Positions 40,893 to 49,209 of a stretch of 52,510 bases of DNA are shown piece by piece. Under the pieces are notes generated by a model that saw only the letters and a program-made list of their open reading frames with translations, searched no databases and was not told the DNA's origin. Origin of the DNA: JBFKMV01 sp041629655 (lineage in GTDB: Bacteria > Acidobacteriota > Polarisedimenticolia > Polarisedimenticolales > Polarisedimenticolaceae); contig JBFKMV010000011.1 of assembly GCA_041629655.1 (NCBI GenBank), positions 1 to 52,510 of the forward strand, written 5' to 3'. Made by a program: the position numbers and the translations under genes. Position 1 is the stretch's first letter. Every line of letters starts with the position of its first letter.

Positions 40893-43108
40893 GCGGGGGC
40901 CGGCGCGAGGCCGGCTGCGCCTCGGTCGCGGTTCCGGTCCCGGTCCGGCGTCTGTTCACCTACCGGGTCCCGGAGCGGTTGCGCGAGCGTCTGGAGCCGG
41001 GGACGCCGGTGCGCGTGCCGTTCGGACCGCGGCGGCTGCGCGGCACGGTCATCGAGTACCCGGTGCCGGAGCCCGAGGACGGCGTCGAGCTGCGCGAGAT
41101 CGAGGCCACGCTGGACGCCGCCCCCCGGTTACCGGCGGCGGTGCTCGGCCTGACCGGCTTCGTCGCCGACTACTACCTGTGCTCGCGCGGAGATGCAGTC
41201 GCCACCGCGTTGCCGCCGGACCCGGGCGGGGGAAGCCGCGAGCGCCGGGTGCGCCTGCGGCCCGGCGCCGATCCGGACGCATTGCCGCTCCGCGCGCGCG
41301 CGCGGCGGCGCGTGCTGGAAACGTTGCCCGCCGACGGGACCGCGGTGCCGCTGGGAAGCCTGGCGCCCGCGGACCGCCGCGCGGTGCCCGCCCTGGCGCG
41401 ACTCGGACTGGTCGCCGTCGAGGATCGAGCGCTGCCTGTCGCCGACCCGGTCGACGGCGCGGCCGCCGCCGTGACCGCGCGCGGCCCGGTGGAGCCGACG
41501 GCGGCCCAGCGCGAGGTGCTGCGGCCGCTGGGCGAGGCGATCGAGGCGGAGCGCTTCGCCCCGTTCCTGCTGTTCGGCGCCACGGGCTCGGGCAAGACCG
41601 AGGTCTACCTGCGCGCCGCGGAGCGCGTGCTGGCCGGCGGCGGCGGCGTGCTGTACCTGGTGCCCGAGATCGGCCTGACGCCGCTGCTGGTCGGCCAGAT
41701 CGCCCACCGGTTCCCGAATCAGGTCGCGCTGCTGCACAGCGCGCTTTCGCGGCGCCAGCGGTTCGAGAGCTGGGAGCGGGTCCGCCGGGGCGAGCGCCGC
41801 CTGGTGGTCGGGACCCGCTCGGCGGTGTTCGCTCCCGTCGCTGGCCTGCGGCTGATCGTCGTCGACGAGGAGCAGGACGGCTCCTACAAGCAGGAGGAGA
41901 CCCCGCGCTACAACGGACGCGACCTGGCGGTGGTGCGGGCGCGCGAGGAGCACGCGGTCGTGCTGCTGGGGTCGGCCACGCCCTCGTTGGAGTCGTTCCA
42001 GCACGCCACCGCGGGCCGCTACCGGCTGCTGCGGCTCGGGGGCCGGGTCGAGCGCCGCCCGCTGCCGACGGTGGACGTGGTCGACATGCGCCGCGAGTTC
42101 GAGCGGCACGGCGAGATCCGTCCGCTGTCCGAACCCCTGGTGATCGCGCTGCGGGAGTGTCTCGGGCGCGGCGAGCAGGCGCTGGTGCTGCGCAACCGCC
42201 GCGGCTGGGCCGCCGCGCTGCTGTGTCCGCGCTGCGGGGAGCGCGTCAGCTGCCGGCAGTGCAGCCTGGCCATGACCTGGCACCGCGCGGAGCGCCGGCT
42301 GCGCTGCCACACCTGCGCGCTGGAGGCGCCGTATCCCGAAGCGTGCCCGACCTGCGGGGCCGAGGAATTGAAGCAGCTCGGCGAGGGCACCGAGCGGATC
42401 GAGGACGACCTGCGCCGGGCCGTGCCGGGGGCGCGCATCGAACGGCTCGATCGCGACACCACGCGGCGCAAGGGAGTCCAGCAAGCGATCCTCCAGCGCT
42501 TCGCCCGGCGCGAGCTGGACGTGCTGGTCGGGACCCAGATGATCGCCAAGGGCCACGACTTCCCCGACGTCACGCTGGTCGGTGTGCTGTCGGCCGACCA
42601 GTCGTTGGGGATCCCGGACTTCCGCGCCGCCGAGCGGACGTTCCAGCTGCTGACCCAGGTGGCCGGCCGGGCCGGTCGCGGCAGGCAACCCGGCCGCGTG
42701 GTCGTGCAGGCCTTCGATCCCGAGCACCCCGTGGTGGGACTCGCCGCGTCCCAGGACTACGAGGCGTTCTTCGACCGCGAGATCCGCTACCGCCGCGCGC
42801 TGCGCTACCCGCCGTTGACCGGGCTGGTGCGGATCACGATCCATGATCGCGAGGAATTGCGCGCGCGCGAATGGGCCGAGCGGCTGGCCGAGGCGCTGCG
42901 CGACGCGAGCGCCGGCCGGCTGCTGCTCGCCGGGCCGGGACCGGCGCCGATCGAGCGGATCAAGGGCAGGCACCGGCAGCAGATCCTGGCCCGCAGCGCG
43001 GGACGGCGACGGCTGGTGGGGGCGGTGGATGCGGCCCTCGCCGCGGTCGAGGGACACGTCCCGTCGCGGGCGCTGCAGGTCGACGTCGATCCCTACTCGC
43101 TGCTCTAG
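40889..43108 (+). CDS. priA: Primosomal replication restart helicase PriA
   Basis: The 739-residue helicase reloads the replisome at stalled forks. The N-terminal 3'-DNA-binding domain starts with VPVPVRRLFTYRVPE. The helicase core has Walker A FGATGSGKTEVYL and motif II with DEEQ (residues 326-329), where most PriA proteins have DEEH. The zinc-binding insertion is CPRCGERVSCRQC, CHTC and CPTCG. Motifs V and VI are present (GTQMIAKGHDFPDVTLVG, QVAGRAGRGRQPG). The GTG start overlaps the glycosylase stop by 4 bp. Confidence 0.96.
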   Translation: MSGGRREAGCASVAVPVPVRRLFTYRVPERLRERLEPGTPVRVPFGPRRLRGTVIEYPVPEPEDGVELREIEATLDAAPRLPAAVLGLTGFVADYYLCSRGDAVATALPPDPGGGSRERRVRLRPGADPDALPLRARARRRVLETLPADGTAVPLGSLAPADRRAVPALARLGLVAVEDRALPVADPVDGAAAAVTARGPVEPTAAQREVLRPLGEAIEAERFAPFLLFGATGSGKTEVYLRAAERVLAGGGGVLYLVPEIGLTPLLVGQIAHRFPNQVALLHSALSRRQRFESWERVRRGERRLVVGTRSAVFAPVAGLRLIVVDEEQDGSYKQEETPRYNGRDLAVVRAREEHAVVLLGSATPSLESFQHATAGRYRLLRLGGRVERRPLPTVDVVDMRREFERHGEIRPLSEPLVIALRECLGRGEQALVLRNRRGWAAALLCPRCGERVSCRQCSLAMTWHRAERRLRCHTCALEAPYPEACPTCGAEELKQLGEGTERIEDDLRRAVPGARIERLDRDTTRRKGVQQAILQRFARRELDVLVGTQMIAKGHDFPDVTLVGVLSADQSLGIPDFRAAERTFQLLTQVAGRAGRGRQPGRVVVQAFDPEHPVVGLAASQDYEAFFDREIRYRRALRYPPLTGLVRITIHDREELRAREWAERLAEALRDASAGRLLLAGPGPAPIERIKGRHRQQILARSAGRRRLVGAVDAALAAVEGHVPSRALQVDVDPYSLL

Positions 43109-43132
43109 AATGGAGCGCATGCGGAGTCCCGG

Positions 43133-44689
43133 ATGCGGAGCGGTGGGGGAGCGCGGTTGAGCGCGCCGCGCGAGTGGGCGGGGTGCACGGTCGTCTGCTC
43201 GGTCCCCGGCGAGACCCCGCAACAGCTGCGCGCGCGACTGGCGAGCGTGCCCGCGGGTTGCGGCCTGGCCGAGATCCGCGCGGACCGGATCCGCCCCGAC
43301 GCCATCGGGGGTCTCGTCGAGGCCGCCGGGCGCGCGGTCATCGTCACCGCGCGCCGCGCCGCGGACGGCGGAGCGTTCGAGGGCAGCGAGGCCGAACGGC
43401 GGGTCCTGCTGGAGTCCGCGCTCGATGCCGGCGCCGCGCTGGTCGACGTCGAGCACGACAGCGAGCTCGCGGATCTCGCCGAGGGCGAGCGCCGGGGCCG
43501 GGTGATCCTGTCGGCGCACGGCGGCGCGCCCCGCGGCGACGCGCTGTTCGAGCGCTATCGCGAAATGGCCGCCCGGGGCGCCGGCCGGCTCAAGATCGTC
43601 CCGCACGCGACGGCCGTGGACGAGTCGCTCGCCGTGCGGACCCTGCTGGCCCGGGCCGCGGGCGACGGCATCCCGCTGGCCAGCTTCGCGACCGGGCGGG
43701 CCGGCGTGGCCACGCGGGTGCTCGCGCCGTCGTGGGGCTCGTGGGCCACCTACGGGGCGTGCGCCGCGGACTGCGAGACCGCGCCCGGGCAGCTCACCGC
43801 CGAGGAGCTGCTCGACGATTACGACGTGCTCGGGATCGGCGCCGCGACGACGCTCTACGCGCTGATCGGGGCGGACGTGCGCACGAGCCCGTCGCCGGCG
43901 ATGCACATGGCGGCCTACCGCGAGCTGGGGCTCGATGCCCGCTACCTGTCGCTCGACGTGGCCCGGCTCGACGAGGTCCTGCCGCTGCTGGACGGCTCGG
44001 CCGGGGCGCGGCTGTCGGGGCTCGCGGTGACGATGCCGTTCAAGCGCGATCTGGCGCGCCGCTGCGAGCCACGGGACGAGGTGGCGCGCGCCGCCGGCGT
44101 GGTCAATACCGTGCTGGTCGCGCGCGGCGGGTGGTCCGGCTACAACACCGACGGCCCGGCGGCGGTCCAGCTGGCCCGCCAGCGCTGCGAGCTGCGCGGC
44201 GCCCGGGTGGCGGTGGTCGGCGCGGGCGGCACCGGGCGCGCCATGGCCGCGGCGTTCAAGCAGGCCGGCGCCGCGGTGACGGTGTTCAACCGACACCCGA
44301 AGCGGGCCCGCGAGGCGGCGCACGACCTGGGAGTCGAGGCGCGCTCGCTCGGCGAGCTGTCCGGGGCGGTGTGGGAGGTGCTGCTGCACTGCACGCCGCT
44401 GGGGCGACGCGGGGAGACGGTGCTGCTGCCGTCCCGGCTGGGCGGGACGCTGGTCATCGATGCGGTGTACGGGCCGCGTCCGACCCCGCTGGTCGAGGCG
44501 GCGCGCGCGCGCGGCCTGGCGGTGGTGGACGGCTTCGAGCTGCTGGCGGCGCAGGCCGTGCTCCAGTTCGAGCGGCTGACCGGCCGCCGCCCCGATCCGG
44601 CCACGATGATTCGCGCGGGCCGCCGCTTCCTGGCACGGATGCCGCACGAACCCGGAGCGGCCCTTGACGCCCCGACGGCCCCGGCATAA
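43133..44689 (+). CDS. Bifunctional 3-dehydroquinate dehydratase / shikimate dehydrogenase
   Basis: The 518-residue protein fuses steps three and four of the shikimate pathway. Residues ~15-230 form a type I dehydroquinase, with E-I-R-A-D, a His in ILSAHGG and the Schiff-base Lys in GRLKIVPHAT. Residues ~245-510 form an AroE-type dehydrogenase, with SPSPAMHMAAY, a catalytic Lys in VTMPFKRDL, YNTDG and the NADP motif VVGAGGTGRAMAAAF. Such fusions are usual in plants, chlamydiae and some bacterial phyla. The start may be ATG 43133 or TTG 43157, the latter with GGGGGAG upstream. A TAGAAT -10-like box lies at 43106-43111. Confidence 0.95.
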   Translation: MRSGGGARLSAPREWAGCTVVCSVPGETPQQLRARLASVPAGCGLAEIRADRIRPDAIGGLVEAAGRAVIVTARRAADGGAFEGSEAERRVLLESALDAGAALVDVEHDSELADLAEGERRGRVILSAHGGAPRGDALFERYREMAARGAGRLKIVPHATAVDESLAVRTLLARAAGDGIPLASFATGRAGVATRVLAPSWGSWATYGACAADCETAPGQLTAEELLDDYDVLGIGAATTLYALIGADVRTSPSPAMHMAAYRELGLDARYLSLDVARLDEVLPLLDGSAGARLSGLAVTMPFKRDLARRCEPRDEVARAAGVVNTVLVARGGWSGYNTDGPAAVQLARQRCELRGARVAVVGAGGTGRAMAAAFKQAGAAVTVFNRHPKRAREAAHDLGVEARSLGELSGAVWEVLLHCTPLGRRGETVLLPSRLGGTLVIDAVYGPRPTPLVEAARARGLAVVDGFELLAAQAVLQFERLTGRRPDPATMIRAGRRFLARMPHEPGAALDAPTAPA

Positions 44690-44757
44690 CCTCGGAAACC
44701 GTTGCTCACCACCGGGCCGAGAGGGGCCGGACCCGTCTCCGTTCAGGGGGAAATCCG

Positions 44758-45381
44758 TTGCGAAACACCCGACGGAATCGTCTCGGCGCCGCGCTGTTGA
44801 TCGCGGGGCTCGGCCTGACCGCCGCCGGCTGCCCGGCACGCGAGCCGATCCGCACCGGGGACGCCCGGGGGCTCGACCGCAAGCTCTCCACCTTCGCGTT
44901 CATCGAGCAGGGCGACCTGGTCACGTTGATCGTGGACACCCGCTCGACCCGCTACCGCGCCGACCAGCCCTACATCCCGCTCGAGATCTGTATCGCCAAC
45001 AACGGCCTGAAGAAGCTCGCCCTGACCCGCGAGTCGTTCACGTTGATCGACGACGCCAACAACCGCTACCCGGCCGCGGGCCCGCGCGAGCTGATGGAGG
45101 GCTACGAGTTTCTGGACTTCGATCGCAAGCTGAACGAGCTGGAAGCGATCGTGTTCAACAAGTTCGCGGCCTACACGCGCTACGGCAGCAACTTCAGCCC
45201 GACCCGCACGCGGACCGGGATCGTGCGCGATCTCGTGGCGCTGCCGCGGTTCGGCTACATGATCGACTACCTGTATTTTCCGATGCCGGTCGACGGCATC
45301 ACCGGCAAGACGTTCGAGCTGTTCGTCGATTCACCGGACCTCCCCGACCCGGTGTTCGTCCGGTTCCTGGTCAAGGAGTGA
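44758..45381 (+). CDS. Lipoprotein of unknown function
   Basis: The 207-residue protein has a lipoprotein signal: RNTRRNR, core LGAALLIAGLGLTAAG, then the lipobox Cys near residue 25. The remainder is beta-rich and contains no motif I recognise; segments VTLIVDTRSTRYRADQPYIP and FTLIDDANNRYPAAGPRE look like an Ig-like or DUF4352-type fold. The TTG start at 44758 is supported by AGGGGGAAA a few bases upstream. It is outside the aromatic-amino-acid pathway logically, although it precedes the kynurenine genes by 40 bp and could share their transcript. Confidence 0.8.
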   Translation: MRNTRRNRLGAALLIAGLGLTAAGCPAREPIRTGDARGLDRKLSTFAFIEQGDLVTLIVDTRSTRYRADQPYIPLEICIANNGLKKLALTRESFTLIDDANNRYPAAGPRELMEGYEFLDFDRKLNELEAIVFNKFAAYTRYGSNFSPTRTRTGIVRDLVALPRFGYMIDYLYFPMPVDGITGKTFELFVDSPDLPDPVFVRFLVKE

Positions 45382-45421
45382 GCGGGGGCCGAACGGGAGC
45401 CGCCCCGGGTTCGAGGTCGCG

Positions 45422-46444
45422 ATGCCTCCGCTGAAGATCGACATTCACACCCACATCCTGCCCGAGAACTGGCCGGACCTCGAGCAGCGCTACGGCTACG
45501 GCGGTTTCGTGCGGCTCGAGCACGAGGGACCGGGCTGCGCCCGGATGGTGATCGACGGCAAGGGGTTCCGCCGGATCGACGACGCCTGCTGGTCGCCGGA
45601 GCGCCGGCTCGCCGACTGCGACCGCACCGGGGTCCACGTCCAGGTGCTGTCCACGGTACCCGTGATGTTCAGCTACTGGGCCAAACCGGAGCACGGGCAC
45701 GACCTGGCGCGGCTGCTCAACGACCACATCGCGTCGGTGGTCGAGCCGAACCCGCGCCGCTTCGTCGGCCTGGGCACGCTGCCGCTGCAGTCGCCCGAGC
45801 TGGCGGTGCGCGAGCTCGAGCGTTGCGTCGAGGAGCTGGGGCTGGCCGGGGTCCAGATCGGGACCAACGTCAACGGCCGCAACCTCGACGACCCGGAGCT
45901 GTTCCCGGTGTTCCAGCGCGCGGCCGAGCTCGGCGCGGCGGTGTTCGTGCATCCCTGGGAGATGCTGGGCCGCGAGCGCACCGAGCGCTACTGGCTGACG
46001 TGGCTCGTCGGCATGCCGGCGGAGACCGCGCTGGCGATGTGCTCGCTGATCTTCGGCGGCGTGCTGGAGCGGCTGCCGGCGTTACGCATCGCCTTCGCGC
46101 ACGGCGGCGGCTCGTTCCCGGCCACGCTGGGACGGATCGAGCACGGCTTCCGCGTGCGACCGGACCTGGTCGCGGTGCGCAACGCGGTCAACCCGCGGCA
46201 GTACGTGCAGCGGGTCTACGTCGACTCGCTGGTCCACGATCCGCGGGCGCTGCGCTACCTGCTGGAGCTGTTCGGGGCGGCGCGGATCGCGCTCGGCTCG
46301 GACTACCCGTTCCCGCTGGGCGAGCACGAGCCGGGGCGCCTGATCGAGACCCTGCCGGGGCTCGACGACGCCGACCGCGCGCGGCTGCTGGCCGGAACGG
46401 CGCTGGAGTTTCTCGGCCTGGAACGCGCGCGGTTCCTCCCCTGA
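45422..46444 (+). CDS. 2-amino-3-carboxymuconate-6-semialdehyde decarboxylase (ACMSD)
   Basis: The 340-residue zinc amidohydrolase diverts 2-amino-3-carboxymuconate semialdehyde away from quinolinate to 2-aminomuconate semialdehyde. It shows DIHTHILPENWPDLEQRYGY, TVPVMFSYWAKPE, RRFVGLGTLPLQ, FVHPWEM, FAHGGGSFP and LGSDYPFPLGE, holding the three metal His and the catalytic His/Asp. The match to animal ACMSD as I recall it is unusually close along the whole length. The ATG at 45422 has GAGGT about five bases upstream. It is followed by kynureninase after 28 bp. Confidence 0.96.
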   Translation: MPPLKIDIHTHILPENWPDLEQRYGYGGFVRLEHEGPGCARMVIDGKGFRRIDDACWSPERRLADCDRTGVHVQVLSTVPVMFSYWAKPEHGHDLARLLNDHIASVVEPNPRRFVGLGTLPLQSPELAVRELERCVEELGLAGVQIGTNVNGRNLDDPELFPVFQRAAELGAAVFVHPWEMLGRERTERYWLTWLVGMPAETALAMCSLIFGGVLERLPALRIAFAHGGGSFPATLGRIEHGFRVRPDLVAVRNAVNPRQYVQRVYVDSLVHDPRALRYLLELFGAARIALGSDYPFPLGEHEPGRLIETLPGLDDADRARLLAGTALEFLGLERARFLP

Positions 46445-46460
46445 GCTCGTGGCGGGCTGG

Positions 46461-46466
46461 TAGAAT
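46461..46466 (+). promoter_or_regulatory. Extended -10 element directly before kynU
   Basis: TAGAAT (46461-46466) is preceded by TGG, giving TGnTAGAAT. The expected start base, seven downstream, is 46473, exactly the first base of the kynU GTG. The transcript from here would be leaderless. No good -35 is seen. Confidence 0.35.
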
Positions 46467-46472
46467 CCGCCC

Positions 46473-47744
46473 GTGAAACCCGAAGAGTCGTACGCGCGCG
46501 AGCTCGACGCCGCCGATCCGCTGGCCGGGTACCGGGAACGTTTCCTGCTGCCGCGGCGGCCCGACGGCGGGCCGGCCGTCTACCTGTGCGGCAACTCGCT
46601 GGGCCTCCAGCCGCGCCAGGCGCGGGACCGGGTGGAGCAGGAGCTGGCGGACTGGGAACGGCTGGCGGTCGACGCCCACTTCAAGGGCCGGACGCCCTGG
46701 TACTCCTACCACGAGACGCTGCGCGAGCCGGCGGCGCGGCTCGTCGGCGCGCAACCGGACGAGGTGGTGATGATGAACGGCCTCACCACCAACCTGCACC
46801 TGATGCTGGTCTCGTTCTACCGGCCGACGCACGCGCGTCACGCGATCCTGATCGAGGACCGGGCGTTCCCGTCGGACAACTACGCGGCACGCTCGCAGAT
46901 CGCCTTCCACGGCCGCGGTCCGGCCGGGTCGCTGCTGGTCGCCCGCCCGCGCGAGGGCGAGCAGACGCTGCGGACCGAGGACATCGAGGAGCTGCTGGAA
47001 CGCCGCGGAAGCGAGATCGCCGTGGTCCTGCTGGGCGGGGTGAACTACTTCACGGGCCAGGCGTTCGAGATGCGGCGGGTCACCGAGGCCGCGCGCGCGC
47101 AGGGTTGCCGGGTCGGTTTCGACCTCGCCCACGCGGCGGGCAACCTGCCGCTCGAGCTCCACGAGTGGGGCGTCGATTTCGCGGTGTGGTGCTCGTACAA
47201 GTACCTCAACGCCGGGCCCGGTGCGGTCGCCGGCTGCTTCGTACACCGGCGTCACGGGCGGAATCCCGACCTGCCGCGCTTCGCGGGCTGGTGGGGCAAC
47301 GATCCGGCGACGCGGTTCCGGATGCACCTGATCGAGGAGTTCGAGCCGCGGCCGGGCGCCGACGGCTGGCAGCTCAGCAACCCGCCGATCCTCGCCATGG
47401 CGCCGCTCGGCGCCTCGCTGGCGTTGTTCGACGAGGCCAGCATGCCGGCGTTGCGGGAGAAGTCGCTGCGGCTGACCGGGTACCTGGAGTCCCTGCTGGA
47501 TCGCGACGCGGCCGGACGTTACGAGATCATCACGCCGCGCGACCCGGCGCAACGCGGTTGCCAGCTCTCGCTGCGCGTGCTCGGCGGGCGCGGACCGGCG
47601 CTGTTCGCCGCGCTCAGCGACGCCGGCGTGATCTGCGACACCCGCCCGCCCGACGTGATCCGTGTCGCGCCGGTCCCGCTGTACAACACGTTCCACGATG
47701 TCTGGACCTTTGCCCGGCTGCTGCGCAGCCGGGACTGGAGCTGA
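46473..47744 (+). CDS. kynU: Kynureninase
   Basis: This PLP enzyme cleaves kynurenine or 3-hydroxykynurenine to (3-hydroxy)anthranilate and alanine. The 423-residue protein has YLCGNSLGLQPR near the N-terminus, LTTNLHLMLVSFYRP, FDLAHAAGN with the PLP-binding Asp, the Schiff-base Lys in WCSYKYLNAGPG, and WWGNDPATRF. The GTG at 46473 is the start. Because ACMSD is encoded upstream, 3-hydroxykynurenine is the likely physiological substrate. Confidence 0.96.
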   Translation: MKPEESYARELDAADPLAGYRERFLLPRRPDGGPAVYLCGNSLGLQPRQARDRVEQELADWERLAVDAHFKGRTPWYSYHETLREPAARLVGAQPDEVVMMNGLTTNLHLMLVSFYRPTHARHAILIEDRAFPSDNYAARSQIAFHGRGPAGSLLVARPREGEQTLRTEDIEELLERRGSEIAVVLLGGVNYFTGQAFEMRRVTEAARAQGCRVGFDLAHAAGNLPLELHEWGVDFAVWCSYKYLNAGPGAVAGCFVHRRHGRNPDLPRFAGWWGNDPATRFRMHLIEEFEPRPGADGWQLSNPPILAMAPLGASLALFDEASMPALREKSLRLTGYLESLLDRDAAGRYEIITPRDPAQRGCQLSLRVLGGRGPALFAALSDAGVICDTRPPDVIRVAPVPLYNTFHDVWTFARLLRSRDWS

Positions 47745-47750
47745 ACCATC

Positions 47751-48539
47751 ATGGCGCCGGAGCTGACCTACGCGAGCTACCTCGAGATCGAGCAGCTGCT
47801 CGACCTGCAGCACCCCCGCTCGACGCCTCCCGAGCACGACGAGATGCTGTTCATCGTGATCCACCAGGCCTACGAGCTGTGGTTCAAGCTGCTGCTGCAC
47901 GAGTTCGAGAAGGTCAACGCCGACCTCTCGGCGAACCGGCTGTTCGACGCGATCGCCACGTTCAAGCGCGTGCGCACGGTGATGAAGACGCTGGTCCAGC
48001 AGCTCGACGTGCTGGAGACGATGACGCCCAACTCGTTCTCCGCGTTTCGCGACCGGCTGGAGACCGCCTCGGGCTTCCAGTCGATCCAGTTCCGCGAGCT
48101 GGAGTTCGCGCTGGGTTACAAGCGCGAGCGGGCGCTCTCGTACTACAAGCCGAGCTTCCCCGGTTACGAGCGGCTGGTGCGGCGGCTCGACGAGCGCAGC
48201 GTGGTCGATCACTTCCACGACTTCCTGGAGCAGCGCGGCGTCGCGATTCCGGACGAGGTCAAGCGCCGCGACGCGCGCCGGCCCGCCGAGCCCAACGCGG
48301 CCGTGCAGGACGGCCTGCTGCGGCTGTACCGCGAGCAGCCGGAGGTGCAGATCCTGGTCGAGCTGATGACGGACTTCGACGAGGGCTGGCAGGAGTGGCG
48401 GTACCGGCACGTCAAGATCGTGGAGCGCACGATCGGCAACAAGCGCGGCACCGGGGGGAGTCTCGGGGTAGAGTTCCTGAAGCGCTCCTTGTTCCAGCCG
48501 CTGTTTCCCGACCTGTGGGCGATCCGCCATCGGTTCTGA
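47751..48539 (+). CDS. kynA: Tryptophan 2,3-dioxygenase
   Basis: The heme enzyme opens the indole ring of L-tryptophan to N-formylkynurenine. The 262-residue protein has the active-site stretch FIVIHQAYELWFKLLLHE with the distal His, FRDRLETASGFQSIQFRELE, and the proximal heme His in RHVKIVERTIGNK followed by GTGGS, which binds the substrate. All are standard in bacterial KynA tetramers. It starts 6 bp behind kynU with GGAG upstream. Confidence 0.97.
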   Translation: MAPELTYASYLEIEQLLDLQHPRSTPPEHDEMLFIVIHQAYELWFKLLLHEFEKVNADLSANRLFDAIATFKRVRTVMKTLVQQLDVLETMTPNSFSAFRDRLETASGFQSIQFRELEFALGYKRERALSYYKPSFPGYERLVRRLDERSVVDHFHDFLEQRGVAIPDEVKRRDARRPAEPNAAVQDGLLRLYREQPEVQILVELMTDFDEGWQEWRYRHVKIVERTIGNKRGTGGSLGVEFLKRSLFQPLFPDLWAIRHRF

Positions 48540-48564
48540 GGGCGCGGCCGCCGGAGGTGAGCGG

Positions 48565-49209
48565 GTGATCTACGACATCACGCCGGAGATCCGCACGGGA
48601 CTCCAGGTCTGGCCCGGCGACACGCCGCCCTCCCGCGAGGTGCTGATGGACATGCGGCGCGGCGACAACCTGACGCTGTCCACGTTGCGTGCCACGGTGC
48701 ATCTCGGTGCGCATGCCGACGCGCCGAGCCACTACGGCGCGGAGGCGGCGACGATCGAGCAGCGTCCGCTGGATCCCTACCTCGGACCCTGCCAGGTGGT
48801 CCACGTGGAGGCGGCGCGGGGCCGGCGCTTGCCGCCGGACGTGCTGGCCGCTCCCGAGGCCGAGCGCGTGCTGTTCCGGACGGGAACGTTCGACCCCTAC
48901 GCCGACCCGTTCCAGCACGACTTCGCCGCGTTCTCGCCCGAGCTGATCGCGCGGTTGCACGAGTCGGGGGTGCGCCTGATCGGGATCGACACGCCGAGCG
49001 TGGACCTCTACTCGTCCAAGACGCTGCCCTCGCACCTGGCCTGCCTCGAGCGCGACATGGCGATCCTGGAGGGGCTCGTGCTGAGCGACGTGCCGGCCGG
49101 GCTGTACGAGCTGATCGCGCTGCCGCTGCGGCTGGCCGGCTTCGACGCCAGCCCGGTGCGGGCCGTGCTGCGCCGCCCGGGCCCCGGCCCCGGGGACGGC
49201 TCGCGGTGA
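48565..49209 (+). CDS. kynB: Kynurenine formamidase (cyclase family)
   Basis: The 214-residue metal-dependent hydrolase turns N-formylkynurenine into kynurenine and formate. It begins with YDITPEIRTGLQVWPGDTPP and has the metal signature HLGAHADAPSH, followed by RPLDPYLGPCQVVHV and GIDTPSVDL. These mark the KynB/cyclase family rather than the alpha/beta-hydrolase type. The GTG at 48565 has GGAGG seven bases upstream. Length and position next to kynA leave little doubt. Confidence 0.95.
   Translation: MIYDITPEIRTGLQVWPGDTPPSREVLMDMRRGDNLTLSTLRATVHLGAHADAPSHYGAEAATIEQRPLDPYLGPCQVVHVEAARGRRLPPDVLAAPEAERVLFRTGTFDPYADPFQHDFAAFSPELIARLHESGVRLIGIDTPSVDLYSSKTLPSHLACLERDMAILEGLVLSDVPAGLYELIALPLRLAGFDASPVRAVLRRPGPGPGDGSR

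Noticed and set aside
44664..44690. TTGACG...CATAAC as promoter of the lipoprotein/kynurenine genes
   Set aside because: Spacing is only 15 bp and the -10 is weak; possible but not supported enough to list.
41129..44839. A 1236-codon open frame on the minus strand
   Set aside because: It lies opposite priA and aroDE, both fully conserved; its sequence is low-complexity Arg/Ala/Gly/Gln and matches no family.
46188..48530. A 780-codon open frame on the minus strand
   Set aside because: Opposite kynU and kynA, which carry all expected catalytic motifs; a by-product of high GC.
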